From Burkholderia cenocepacia (GTDB taxonomy: Bacteria > Pseudomonadota > Gammaproteobacteria > Burkholderiales > Burkholderiaceae), in NCBI RefSeq assembly GCF_900446215.1, contig NZ_UAQZ01000007.1, positions 248,001 through 312,000 of the forward strand: 64,000 nt of DNA, given 5' to 3'. Numbering within the stretch: the first letter of the stretch is position 1; each line of letters opens with the position of its first letter. The notes beneath the pieces are model-generated. The model searched no databases and was not told where the DNA came from. It saw nothing but the letters and a program-made list of their open reading frames with translations. The position numbers were made by a program, and so were the translations under genes. Positions 1 to 7,734 of the stretch are shown here, piece after piece.

Positions 1-121
1 GCGCTTCGATGCGGTGCTGCGCGATGCGTGGCTCACGCGCCGCTGCGCCACGCATGTAGAAAACGGCGCGCCGTCGCCGATCCGGGCGCGCGTGCCGATC
101 ACGTTCAATCTCGATGAATGA
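1..121 (+). CDS. TonB-family energy transducer, C-terminal fragment
   Basis: Only the last 39 codons lie in the window, in the frame ending with TGA at 119-121. The peptide ends in RVPITFNLDE, preceded by a short stretch with the alternation of charged and hydrophobic residues typical of the TonB C-terminal domain, whose last beta strand usually reads 'xVPIxFxL'. TonB-type proteins link the inner-membrane proton-driven ExbB/ExbD complex to outer-membrane receptors. The family call rests on this C-terminal strand only, so a different beta-rich periplasmic protein is possible. The start and the neighbours lie outside the window. Confidence 0.5.
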   Translation, partial: RFDAVLRDAWLTRRCATHVENGAPSPIRARVPITFNLDE

Positions 122-139
122 CGGGGCCCGTCGCCGCCA

Positions 140-478
140 TTACCCGTCATCCGCCTTCGCCTGCAAATCCTTCAGCCCCTGAATCACGACCAGCAGCGCG
201 CGCCCGTGCTCGTCCGAGCCGTCCCACGCGTCGACGATCGCGTCGCGCAGCAGGTCGTTGTACCGGCGGCGCGACGGCTCCGTGTCGACACCGTAGAAAC
301 TGCATAGCTTGTTGAATGGCGCGCTGCGGCGCAGCCGGCGCCCGTTCGACAGCCGAAGGCGCGACACGGTGGGCTGGCTGACCCCGGAAAGTCGCGCGAT
401 TTCGCTGGACGAGCGTGTATCTGCCAGCAGGCGGCGCAACAGGTCTTGAACGGGAAAATCTTGGTCCGGGGCTTCCAT
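140..478 (-). CDS. Small XRE-like helix-turn-helix regulator
   Basis: This 112-aa protein has a helix-turn-helix in its first half (about residues 18-45). It reads SSSEIARLSGVSQPTVSRL, the classic Cro/C1 pattern in which the second helix carries VSQPTVSRL. The remainder is charged, with no recognisable enzyme domain. The start at 478 is chosen because a perfect TATAAT -10 box sits only 7 bases upstream, which would put the transcript start at or beside the ATG. The in-frame ATG at 487 would then lie inside the promoter. The gene is divergent from the uncharacterised gene at 557-1456, with a 78-bp spacer. By position it probably regulates itself and that neighbour, which is inference. Confidence 0.7.
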   Translation of the reverse strand: MEAPDQDFPVQDLLRRLLADTRSSSEIARLSGVSQPTVSRLRLSNGRRLRRSAPFNKLCSFYGVDTEPSRRRYNDLLRDAIVDAWDGSDEHGRALLVVIQGLKDLQAKADDG

Positions 479-485
479 GCGATGC

Positions 486-514
486 ATTATACCTATACAG
501 TTACGGCTGTTGAA
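486..514 (-). promoter_or_regulatory. Sigma70-type promoter of the HTH gene
   Basis: On the minus strand a perfect TATAAT (486-491) is preceded, after 17 bases, by TTCAAC (509-514), a partial match to TTGACA. Only 7 bases separate the -10 box from the ATG at 478, so the mRNA would be leaderless or nearly so. The spacer to 556 is the only intergenic DNA for two divergent genes, so any operator of the HTH protein should be here. Confidence 0.55.
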
Positions 515-556
515 TGGGCTTGCTGTCACCAGCGAGGCTGTATCCCGAGAAAGTTG

Positions 557-1456
557 ATGACACTGAAACACCTCCCTCCCACGTTCTGCTGGACCAAGAT
601 CGGTACCGAGTCCGGCGAGGAACTGCCGACCGTCGTGCTCCGCAAGGAATGGGAGCGCCGGCTCGGGGGCGGGCGTTTTCTGTGGGGCATCAACCAGCCG
701 CTCGGCAGCAGCGCGCAAGTCGCCGCGCATCGCACGGGTTCGCTGCTCGCGCTGTTTTCGCCGGTCGCGTCGCGTCCGCGCGCGGGCGAGCGCAAGGACG
801 CGCTGCTGTGGAATGCGTGGGTCGACGCAAGCGGCCAGGTGCGGCCGTTGCCGCCGCATACGTTCATCGCCAGCCGCTCGACGTTGCCGTCGGGCCGGCG
901 TCGCGAGCAGCACTACGCACTCGTGTGCGCGTCGTCCACCGCGCTGACGGTCGGCACGCAGTTGCGCGTGTTTCCCGACCACCTGCGCAGCGTGAGCACC
1001 GGCAAGCCGCTGGGCGCCGCGCAAGGGGCGGCCGTGGTCGACTGCATCGGGCGGGCGAAGGAGCAGACGGGCAAGAGCTATCCGCTCGCGCTGTCGGTCG
1101 AGCTCGAAGCACCGTATTTCGTGCGGCTCGCGCAGCCGTGCGTGCTGAAGGCGCGCGATCTCGCGGAAGTGAACAAGGCCACGCGCGCGGGCGATTTCGA
1201 TCGCTTCGTCGAGCTGGTCGCGCGCTTGCGCGGCCGTTCGCCGACGGACGCCGTGCGCGGCGTCACGCGCGATCTGTTCGACGTGCCGCCGCTCGAAACG
1301 GCGGCCGCGTATGTGCCGCCCACCCACGTCGCGCGCCTGCGCAACCGGCCGGCGGCCGAGCATCCGCGCGATCTCACCGGCGATCTGTTCGACCTGTCGC
1401 CGGGCGAGGCGGCCGCGTTCGCGGGGCTGGCGCATCCGCGCGTCGGGCGCGCGTGA
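557..1456 (+). CDS. Uncharacterised protein paired with an HTH regulator
   Basis: The product is a 299-aa soluble protein with no signal peptide or membrane segment. I do not recognise a characterised family. The N-terminal part carries TKIGTESGEELP and the aromatic patch FLWGIN. The last 70 residues contain two copies of an acidic motif, TRDLFDVPPLE and TGDLFDLSPGE, spaced 37 residues apart, which look like short linear docking motifs. The ATG at 557 starts the conserved-looking sequence; a longer in-frame reading upstream would run into the divergent promoter. Its partner is the divergent HTH gene (140-478). The two-gene arrangement suggests a mobile or accessory regulatory module, but the function is unknown. 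Confidence 0.7.
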   Translation: MTLKHLPPTFCWTKIGTESGEELPTVVLRKEWERRLGGGRFLWGINQPLGSSAQVAAHRTGSLLALFSPVASRPRAGERKDALLWNAWVDASGQVRPLPPHTFIASRSTLPSGRRREQHYALVCASSTALTVGTQLRVFPDHLRSVSTGKPLGAAQGAAVVDCIGRAKEQTGKSYPLALSVELEAPYFVRLAQPCVLKARDLAEVNKATRAGDFDRFVELVARLRGRSPTDAVRGVTRDLFDVPPLETAAAYVPPTHVARLRNRPAAEHPRDLTGDLFDLSPGEAAAFAGLAHPRVGRA

Positions 1457-1663
1457 CGCCACGCGCGTAGCCGTTCGCGCAAGAATTTGTTGCAATCTCG
1501 CCGTAGCGGCTCGGCGAGCGCGGAGGGACAATCGGCACGAAGCGCGCGGTGCGGCGGCCGATGCGTCGACACGCGACGGGTCGTGGTTCACGCCGCCGAC
1601 ATGCGTACCACGCACACTGAGCGTCGGCGTGCTTCACACTGCAATCCTGAGGGAGGAGTGTCG

Positions 1664-1894
1664 ATGTCGACCCACATCTGTTCGCCGGAAGCACGGGCCG
1701 CACAACGCTTCGTCGAAGCGACGCGCAACGTCGATCAGGCGTTTCGCGCGGTGCGCGGCGAAAGCGACGACGACGGCTCGTCGGCCGAATACGCACGCGC
1801 GATGTCGCGTCTCGATCGCGCGCTCGACGAGCTGGCGCGTGCACAGGAATTCTTCGATCGCGTCGTCGGCGCGGACACCACGCACGACAACTGA
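1664..1894 (+). CDS. Small hypothetical protein, 76 aa
   Basis: This short acidic, probably all-helical protein has an excellent ribosome binding site (GGGAGGAG at 1651-1658) placed before the ATG at 1664. It has no signal peptide, metal motif or HTH. The helical heptad-like pattern in the second half (DRALDELARAQEFFDRVV) could support dimerisation. Codon use is typical of the neighbours, which supports a real gene rather than a shadow. Function unknown. Confidence 0.6.
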   Translation: MSTHICSPEARAAQRFVEATRNVDQAFRAVRGESDDDGSSAEYARAMSRLDRALDELARAQEFFDRVVGADTTHDN

Positions 1895-2059
1895 CCGGTT
1901 CGCCGCTTTCGTTTGCCACGCGCGTCGGGCGACGCGCGTTCATCTTCTTGCCGGGCGCGCTGCGCGGCATGCCGGTTCGTCATCCTGTTTCGACTTTCGT
2001 CGACTTTCGACGTCAGGCTTTGCCGTCTCAGGCGGTAGCCGCGCCTCGGCCCGCGCGCG

Positions 2060-2920
2060 TCATGCCCGGCGCGGCGGGCGTGGCACGAACGCGTAGCCGC
2101 GATGCTGGAACGACGTCGCGAAGAACCGCATCTGATAGCGGATCGCATTCGCCCAGTAATCCCACGTATGGCCGCCTGGCCGCTCCGCATAGTCGTGCGG
2201 CACGCCGAGCGCGACGAGCCGTTCGTGCAGTGTGCGGTTCGAGCCGACGAAGGCATCGTCGCGGCCGCAATCGATCGTCAGGTCGAGATGCGCGCGCACG
2301 AATGACCGCGCGCTTTCGACGATCACGTTGCGGTTCCAGAACGACGGATGGCGGTCGGGATCGCCGAACACGTGGGCGATCCCCGGCTCCTCCGTGCAGC
2401 AGCGCGGATCGACCGCGCCGCTGATGCTGCCGACCGCGCCGAAGGTGTCGGGGCGGTCGAGCGCGATGCGCAGCGCGCCGAAGCCGCCCATGCTGAGCCC
2501 GGTGATCGCGCGTGCGTGCTGGGTCGCGATCGTGCGGAAATGCAGGTCGACGTAGGACACGACTTCGTCGCCGATGAAGGTCTCGTAGCGGCTGCCCGAA
2601 TCGAACGGGCTGTCGATGTACCAGCTTTCATGTCCGCCGTCGGGCATCACGAGGATCACGCGGTAGCGGTCGGCCAGCGCGGCGATGTGCGTGTTCGACG
2701 TCCAGTCGGTATGGTCGCCGCCCGAGCCGTGCAGCAGATACACGACGGGGTAGCGTTCGCCGTGGTTGTCGTGCGCGTAATCGTCGGGCAGCACGATGGT
2801 GGCCTTGAGCGTCTCGCTCATCGCGGCGCTCGGGATCGCGACGACCCGCGCATGGAATGCGAACGCAGGGGGCGTGACGGCGAGCAGCAGAAGCAGCCAG
2901 AAGGTACGTGCCAGGCGCAT
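2060..2920 (-). CDS. Secreted serine esterase, esterase-D/tributyrin esterase family
   Basis: This 286-aa alpha/beta hydrolase has an N-terminal signal peptide (hydrophobic core LLLLLAVTPPAFA, cleavage near residue 21), so it acts in the periplasm or outside the cell. The nucleophile elbow GLSMGG places the catalytic Ser at residue 143, and Asp221 (CGRDD) and His251 (PGGHTWDYW) complete the triad. YLLHGSGGD near residue 61 supplies the oxyanion hole. The fold and motifs match the putative esterase family (PF00756), which includes S-formylglutathione hydrolase-like and acyl-ester hydrolases; the substrate is unknown. The start at 2920 is preferred over 2932 because AAGGA lies just upstream and the signal peptide then begins correctly. 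Confidence 0.85.
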   Translation of the reverse strand: MRLARTFWLLLLLAVTPPAFAFHARVVAIPSAAMSETLKATIVLPDDYAHDNHGERYPVVYLLHGSGGDHTDWTSNTHIAALADRYRVILVMPDGGHESWYIDSPFDSGSRYETFIGDEVVSYVDLHFRTIATQHARAITGLSMGGFGALRIALDRPDTFGAVGSISGAVDPRCCTEEPGIAHVFGDPDRHPSFWNRNVIVESARSFVRAHLDLTIDCGRDDAFVGSNRTLHERLVALGVPHDYAERPGGHTWDYWANAIRYQMRFFATSFQHRGYAFVPRPPRRA

Positions 2921-3028
2921 CGATCCTTGCATGTGTCGACCCAGTCCGGCCGGATGCCGGGAAAACCCTGTTGCGACGACTCTAGCAACCGCGCCTTTCA
3001 ACCATATTTCGGCGAATCCTACGGGTTG

Positions 3029-3769
3029 TCAGGCGGCCGGCTTGCATACGATGCGCGCGAGGGCGGCGCGCAACGCATCGGGCCGCTCGGCCGCGATCAG
3101 GTGGCCGCAGCCGGCGATCGTGTCGAAGCCGGCGCAGCGGGCGAGCGCGTATTCGGGCACGTGCCAGCCCGCGCGCGAGCGTTCGCCGGCGATCAGCCAG
3201 ACCGGATGACGCTCGAACACTTGCGCGAGCGCCGGCAGGTAACCCGCGTCGCCGGTCGTCTCGACCACCGAGCGGCCCATCGCGCGCAGCGTCGATGCCG
3301 GCTGATGCGCGAGCCAGCGGCGTGCGTCGTCGAGCTGACTCGGCGACGGTGCGTCGATCGCGCCGCGCAGCCAGTCGAGCGGCGCCGCGCGCAGGCCGTC
3401 GAGCATCGCGTCGGCTTCGTCGGGCGTCATGCGCCCGACCGATGCGGACCAGAACGCATCGTCGAGCGTGAAATTGCCTTCGACGTTGACGATGCGCCGC
3501 ACGCGTTCGGGGTGCGCATGCGCGAACAGCATCGCGATCGCGCCGCCGACCGAATGGCCGACGACATCGACCGGCTGCATGCCGACGTGCATCTCGACGG
3601 TTTGCCGCACGTGCTCGACCTGTGCGGCAAGCGAGATCGCGTCGGGCGGCGTGGCGCGATGCGCGCCGTAGCCGAGCAGGTCGGGGCACAGATGCGGGCC
3701 GTGCCATCCGCGCACGTCGAACGTGCCGATGAAGCCGTGAATGAAGACGACGGGCGTGGGCTGGATCAT
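3029..3769 (-). CDS. Alpha/beta-fold hydrolase
   Basis: This 246-aa cytoplasmic hydrolase has the oxyanion motif VVFIHGFIG near residue 7, the nucleophile elbow GHSVGG with Ser73, and a C-terminal His223 in AGCGHLIAAERP, the usual place for the catalytic histidine. The substrate is not predictable from sequence. Its ATG (3767-3769) overlaps the stop of the upstream DinB-like gene by four bases, so the two genes are translationally coupled and share the promoter upstream of 4572. Confidence 0.85.
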   Translation of the reverse strand: MIQPTPVVFIHGFIGTFDVRGWHGPHLCPDLLGYGAHRATPPDAISLAAQVEHVRQTVEMHVGMQPVDVVGHSVGGAIAMLFAHAHPERVRRIVNVEGNFTLDDAFWSASVGRMTPDEADAMLDGLRAAPLDWLRGAIDAPSPSQLDDARRWLAHQPASTLRAMGRSVVETTGDAGYLPALAQVFERHPVWLIAGERSRAGWHVPEYALARCAGFDTIAGCGHLIAAERPDALRAALARIVCKPAA

Positions 3770-4572
3770 GCGGCGTGTGCGGAAGGAAGCGGCGGCAATT
3801 CGAGTTCGGCGAGCAGTTCGTCGAGCTCGAGCAGGTGCGTGCGGTCGTGGTCGAGCAACTCGCGCACGAGTTCGTCGAGCGACATCCGGCGAATGCCGTC
3901 GCGCAGCCCGCAGCGTGCGAGTTGCGATGGGTCCAGCGTGGCCGCGGTGGCGCACAGCGCGGCGCGGCCGCTGCGGAACGCCGTGACGGCGAGATCGAGC
4001 GGCTGCGCGAGATAGTCGCGTTGCGCGGCGAGCGCGGTGCCGTCGACGGATTCGATCACGGGCAGCTCGGCCGTGCGCACGGCGTCGATGCGTGCGGCGA
4101 ACACCGCATCGAGATCGCGCAGGTGGCACGCATGTTCGACGAGCGAGAAGCCGGTGCCGGCCGGGCGGCGCGTGGCCAGCGCCGCCGGTACATGCGCGGC
4201 ACGGGCGGCGAGCCGGGCGGGCATGCGGGCCAGCGCGGCGGCGACGTCGGCGAACGGCAGCCGCTGCGGGTGCGCGGCGAACACCGCGCCGTAGCTGAAC
4301 AGCGCGCCGCCGAGCCGCCCGCGCGCCTGCACGACCTCATGGCCGTGGCGACGCATCACGTCGGCGACCATCGCGCCGCAGAACTGGCGGGCCGTCGTGT
4401 CGGCTTCGACTTCGGGGAATTTGCGTACGATCTCGTCCTGGATCGCGCCGATCGCGGCGACGCCGACGCGCGACAGCGCCGCGAACTCGAGATAGCGCTC
4501 GGGCTGCTCGATCAGCGCTTCGAGCTGGGCGCCGAGCGCGGTCGAGCGGAAACGGTCGAAACGGGAATGCAT
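3766..4572 (-). CDS. DinB-like domain protein
   Basis: This 268-aa protein has a C-terminal half resembling the DinB/YfiT four-helix metal-binding fold. EHACHLRDLDAVF in the middle and DHDRTHLLEL near the end supply the spaced histidines that bind a divalent metal in this superfamily. The first 100 residues form a separate helical region I cannot assign. Members are often thiol-dependent or detoxification enzymes, but no substrate can be named. The ATG at 4572 lies at the edge of a perfect 23-bp inverted repeat, so expression is probably controlled there. It forms a two-gene operon with the hydrolase downstream. Confidence 0.7.
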   Translation of the reverse strand: MHSRFDRFRSTALGAQLEALIEQPERYLEFAALSRVGVAAIGAIQDEIVRKFPEVEADTTARQFCGAMVADVMRRHGHEVVQARGRLGGALFSYGAVFAAHPQRLPFADVAAALARMPARLAARAAHVPAALATRRPAGTGFSLVEHACHLRDLDAVFAARIDAVRTAELPVIESVDGTALAAQRDYLAQPLDLAVTAFRSGRAALCATAATLDPSQLARCGLRDGIRRMSLDELVRELLDHDRTHLLELDELLAELELPPLPSAHAA

Positions 4573-4630
4573 GACGAAGCCCTGCCGAGTAACGTGACAA
4601 AACGATACGTTACTCGGCAGGGCTTCGTCA
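4572..4630. repeat. Perfect 23-bp inverted repeat, 13-base loop
   Basis: The left arm 4572-4594 (beginning TGACGAAGCCCTGCC) is repeated exactly in reverse complement at 4608-4630. The loop is 4595-4607. There is no T-run, so it is not a standard terminator. The arms bracket the predicted -10 box of the DinB-like gene and the left arm ends at its start codon. It could be a large operator, a leader-RNA hairpin hiding the ribosome binding site, or a small palindromic repeat element. Confidence 0.85.
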
Positions 4631-4631
4631 A
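4602..4631 (-). promoter_or_regulatory. Candidate promoter inside the inverted repeat
   Basis: On the minus strand TTGACG (4626-4631) and TATCGT (4602-4607) are separated by 18 bases, a reasonable sigma70 promoter. The -10 box lies in the loop of the inverted repeat and the -35 box overlaps the outer end of the right arm. A transcript from here would have a leader made almost entirely of the left arm, just before the ATG at 4572. Confidence 0.45.
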
Positions 4632-4681
4632 CGGGCTCGTCCGGGCGCGTGCGAGATTCGCGTGCGCCGCCCGCTTGCGGT

Positions 4682-5113
4682 TCAGGACTTCTGCCGGGCG
4701 TCGACCTCCGCACGCATCCGCGCCTCCTGCTCCTGCAACTCCGGCGTGAATGCGTCGCCGAAATCTTCCGCCTCGAACAGCGGGCGGATCTCGATGTCGG
4801 AGTCGCCGGGCATCGGGTTCGGGCAGCGCTTCACCCATTCGACCGCTTCTTCCATCGATTTCACTTGCCACAGCCAGTAGCCGGCGACGAGTTCCTTCGT
4901 TTCGGCGAACGGGCCGTCGATGACGGCGCGGCTCTTGCCGGAAAAGTGCACGCGTTTGCCGTGGCTGCTCGGGCGCAACCCGTCGGCGGCGAGCAGGATG
5001 CCGGCTTTCACGAGTTCTTCATTGAAGCGGCCCATTTCGGCCATGATTTCGGTGTCGGGCATTTGGCCGGATTCCGAATCGGCGGTGGCTTTGACGATGA
5101 CCATGACGCGCAT
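4682..5113 (-). CDS. YCII-domain (DGPF family) protein
   Basis: This 143-aa protein carries the hallmarks of the YCII/DGPF family: MRVMVIVKA at the start, the signature DGPFAETKELVAGYW in the middle, and PLFEAEDF near the end. The family is a small ferredoxin-like fold often found beside ECF sigma factors, but none is next to it here. The reaction is unknown; a conserved His/Asp pair has been proposed as catalytic in relatives. It starts at the ATG ending at 5113 and lies upstream of, and in the same direction as, the DinB-like gene, with the inverted repeat between them. Confidence 0.85.
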   Translation of the reverse strand: MRVMVIVKATADSESGQMPDTEIMAEMGRFNEELVKAGILLAADGLRPSSHGKRVHFSGKSRAVIDGPFAETKELVAGYWLWQVKSMEEAVEWVKRCPNPMPGDSDIEIRPLFEAEDFGDAFTPELQEQEARMRAEVDARQKS

Positions 5114-5273
5114 TGTCGTATCTCCTTGAACGTGAATAGGACGTTTGCCGGCGGTGCGACGGCAAAACGATCGGTTACGACAACACGACGCGCGACGGCG
5201 ACGCGAATCGACATCGCGGGTAAAAAAATTCAGCGGCGATCGGAATGGCGAGGGGCGCCGTGTCGGCAATGCG

Positions 5274-7040
5274 TCAGGCCGCGTCGGCCTGCGCATCGAG
5301 CACGCTGCGGATCCGCGCGGCGAGTTCGTCGCGCCGGTAAGGTTTGCCAAGCAGCATCACGCCGGGGTCGAGCCGCCCCGCATGGAAGATCTCGTCGCGT
5401 GTGTAGCCCGAGGTGAACAGCACCGGCAACGGCGGCTTGCGCAGCGCGGCGCGGCGTCCGAGTTCGCCGCCCTTCACGCGGCCCGGCATGATCACGTCGG
5501 TAAACAGCAGATCGATCGGCGTCTCGCTGTCGAGCACGCGCAGCGCGGCTTCGCCGTCGGACGCCGTGATGACCTTGTAGCCGAGCTGCGCGAGCATGTC
5601 GACCACCGTCAGCCGGACATCCGCATCGTCCTCGACGACGAGGATCGTTTCGCGGCCGCGCATCGCGTCGTGCTGCGGCGTGCGGGCAGGCTCGTCGGCC
5701 GCCTCGTGGCAGCGCGGAAACGTGAGGCGCACGGTGGTGCCCTGGCCGGGCGTGCTGTCGATCGACACGTGGCCGCCGCTCTGCTTGACGAAGCCGAACA
5801 CCATGCTGAGCCCGAGCCCGGTGCCTTCGCCGTCCGGCTTGGTCGTGAAGAAGGGTTCGAAGACGCGTTCGAGCACGTCGGCCGTCATGCCGACACCCGT
5901 GTCGGCGATCTCGAACGTCACGTATTCGCCGGGCGGCATCGGCGCGCGGCGCGTGCCGGCCGCGGGGCCGGGCTGCGTGCTGTTGTATGCGGCGATTGTC
6001 AGCGTGCCGCCGCCGCGCATCGCATCGCGCGCGTTGATCGCGAGGTTCAGCAGTGCGTTTTCGAGCTGGTGCCGGTCGGCGAGTACGTTGCCCACGTCGG
6101 GCGACAGCGCGGGGACGATTCGCACCGCTTCGCCGAGCGCGTGGTGCAGCATCTCGTGCATGCCGTCGATCAGCCGGCACGGGTTCAGCGTGGTCGGCGC
6201 AAGCGGCTGGCGTCGCGCGAACGCGAGCAGGTGCGACGCCAGTTGCGCGCCGCGCCGCACGGCGTTGTTCGCGTTCTCGATCCGTGGCTGCGCGCTCGCA
6301 TGTGCGCCGAGTTCGACGGAGAGGATCTGCAGGTTGCCGCTGATCACCTGCAGCACGTTGTTGAAGTCGTGCGCGATGCCGCCGGTCAGGCTGCCGATCG
6401 CTTCCATCTTCTGCGCGTGACGCAACTGTTCCTCGATCGCCGCGCGCTCGGCGATCGCGTCGGTCACGCGCTGTTCGAGCGTTTCGGTCAGGTTGCGCAG
6501 CTCGGCATTGGATGCCTGCAGCGCCGCTTCCGCGCGATCGCGATGGCGCGTGGCGAGCACGCGCTCGGTGGTCTCGACGACGACGGCGAGCACGCCGCCC
6601 GGCGCGCCGTCGTCGTCGGGCAGCGGGCTGTAGTGCAGATCCATCCACACGTCTTCGGGGCGGCCGCTGCGCAGCAGCACGAGCGCCTTGTCGCGATAGG
6701 ACAGCGTGCCGCCGGCGAGACAGGTGTTCATCACGTTGCGGTTGAAATCGGCGACTTCGGGCCAGCCGAGTTCGACCGGCTGGCCGAGCAGATACGGATG
6801 GCGGCCGCCGGCGAACCCGGCATACGCGTCGTTGTAGATCATGTAGCCGGGGCGGCCCCACAGCATCACCAGCGGCAGCGGCGAGGCAAGCACGGCGCGG
6901 ACTGCCGCGACGAGGCTGGCGGACCAGCCGTCGATCGGGCCCAGCCCGGTGGCCGACCAGTCGAATGCGGTAATGCGTCGGGCCATGTCGCCCTGCCAGC
7001 CGGGGCAAGCGTGATGCTGCGCGAACAACTCGACATGCAT
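5274..7040 (-). CDS. Soluble PAS-containing hybrid sensor histidine kinase
   Basis: The order of domains in this 588-aa protein is: a PAS-like sensory domain (about 40-160), a coiled coil (165-215), a HisKA dimerisation domain with the phospho-accepting His224 in IAHDFNN, and a HATPase domain (N-box LLNLAINARDAM near 330; G-boxes DTGVGM and GEGTGLGLS near 380-411). A C-terminal receiver follows, with Asp515 (FTDVIMPG) and the conserved Lys in LLGKPYRRDEL. No membrane segment is seen, so it senses a cytoplasmic signal. No response regulator gene is adjacent, so its output partner is elsewhere. The start at 7040 is supported by GGAG eight bases upstream. The gene is divergent from the 76-aa gene at 7196. 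Confidence 0.9.
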   Translation of the reverse strand: MHVELFAQHHACPGWQGDMARRITAFDWSATGLGPIDGWSASLVAAVRAVLASPLPLVMLWGRPGYMIYNDAYAGFAGGRHPYLLGQPVELGWPEVADFNRNVMNTCLAGGTLSYRDKALVLLRSGRPEDVWMDLHYSPLPDDDGAPGGVLAVVVETTERVLATRHRDRAEAALQASNAELRNLTETLEQRVTDAIAERAAIEEQLRHAQKMEAIGSLTGGIAHDFNNVLQVISGNLQILSVELGAHASAQPRIENANNAVRRGAQLASHLLAFARRQPLAPTTLNPCRLIDGMHEMLHHALGEAVRIVPALSPDVGNVLADRHQLENALLNLAINARDAMRGGGTLTIAAYNSTQPGPAAGTRRAPMPPGEYVTFEIADTGVGMTADVLERVFEPFFTTKPDGEGTGLGLSMVFGFVKQSGGHVSIDSTPGQGTTVRLTFPRCHEAADEPARTPQHDAMRGRETILVVEDDADVRLTVVDMLAQLGYKVITASDGEAALRVLDSETPIDLLFTDVIMPGRVKGGELGRRAALRKPPLPVLFTSGYTRDEIFHAGRLDPGVMLLGKPYRRDELAARIRSVLDAQADAA

Positions 7041-7195
7041 GGAAGCGCTCCGATGAGGACATGCGGCCGCGGGCGGTGCGGCAGGTCGCGTAAGCGTGGT
7101 CCATTTTAGAGCAGATCGATCCGCGCGGCCGCTGTCACGGAGCGCCTCGGCAAAACTGGTATGCTGGTCCACACCACGTTTACGCGGAGGGCGCC

Positions 7196-7426
7196 ATGGC
7201 TGCTAAGGAAGTCTCGAAGAAGAAGTACCTGAAGATCCTGAACAAACGCCTGCGTGCGGAGCCGGCGGCCCCGGCCGGCGCGTCGTTCGTCTTTTTCCCG
7301 CTGGGTGCGAAGGCCAAGCACGCGACGGGCGTCGTGTCCGGCGACGCGCGCAGCAAGCGCGAACTGGCGGTGATGGCCGCGGTTCAGCGCAAGGCGGCCG
7401 AAGAGTTCATCGTCGCCGGCGCCTGA
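7196..7426 (+). CDS. Small conserved hypothetical protein, 76 aa
   Basis: This is a basic N-terminal half (AKEVSKKKYLKILNKRLR) followed by a short hydrophobic strand (ASFVFFPLG) and an acidic, helical end. A clear GGAGG precedes the ATG. No known domain is recognised; the lysine/arginine-rich start could bind nucleic acid, but that is speculation. It stands alone, divergent from the hybrid kinase. Confidence 0.65.
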   Translation: MAAKEVSKKKYLKILNKRLRAEPAAPAGASFVFFPLGAKAKHATGVVSGDARSKRELAVMAAVQRKAAEEFIVAGA

Positions 7427-7734
7427 CCGGCCCCGGCCGTCGCGCCGCCGGAAGACCGCCGCCGCGGCTTACGCGGCGCGGCTTCGCGATGAGCGAGCGC
7501 GCCGGCGAGCACGCGCGGGATGTCGTGCGCGATCACCGGCCGTGCATCGGCAGGGCGATGTCGAGATCGAGCGCGTGGATCCAGCGCGCTCGCCAGGTGC
7601 GGGAGCGACGGCAGGTAGGCCGAGCGTGCGATCGAATCGACGATCGCCGGCAGCGGGTCGTCCGTTTCCTCGTCGCCGAAACGCATCAGGATGTCCGACG
7701 ACAGCAGCAGCGTGTACGCGGGCCAGGCCGGTGA
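7427..7734. other. Stretch without a clear gene; possible gene remnant
   Basis: No convincing complete gene is found here. On the minus strand, just downstream of the MFS gene, a reading frame (about 7500-7730) gives protein-like sequence with good GC3 ([18 protein letters not shown], then [13 protein letters not shown]). The plausible reading seems to pass to another frame near 7580, where [13 protein letters not shown] appears before a stop. There is no good start codon. It may be the decayed tail of a gene, or chance in GC-rich DNA. Confidence 0.25.

Noticed and set aside
476..487. Upstream ATG (487) as start of the small HTH protein
   Set aside because: It would put the start codon inside the -10 box region, and no ribosome binding site precedes it.
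4572..4630. The inverted repeat as a terminator for the YCII gene
   Set aside because: There is no T-run after either arm, and it overlaps the next gene's promoter and start codon.
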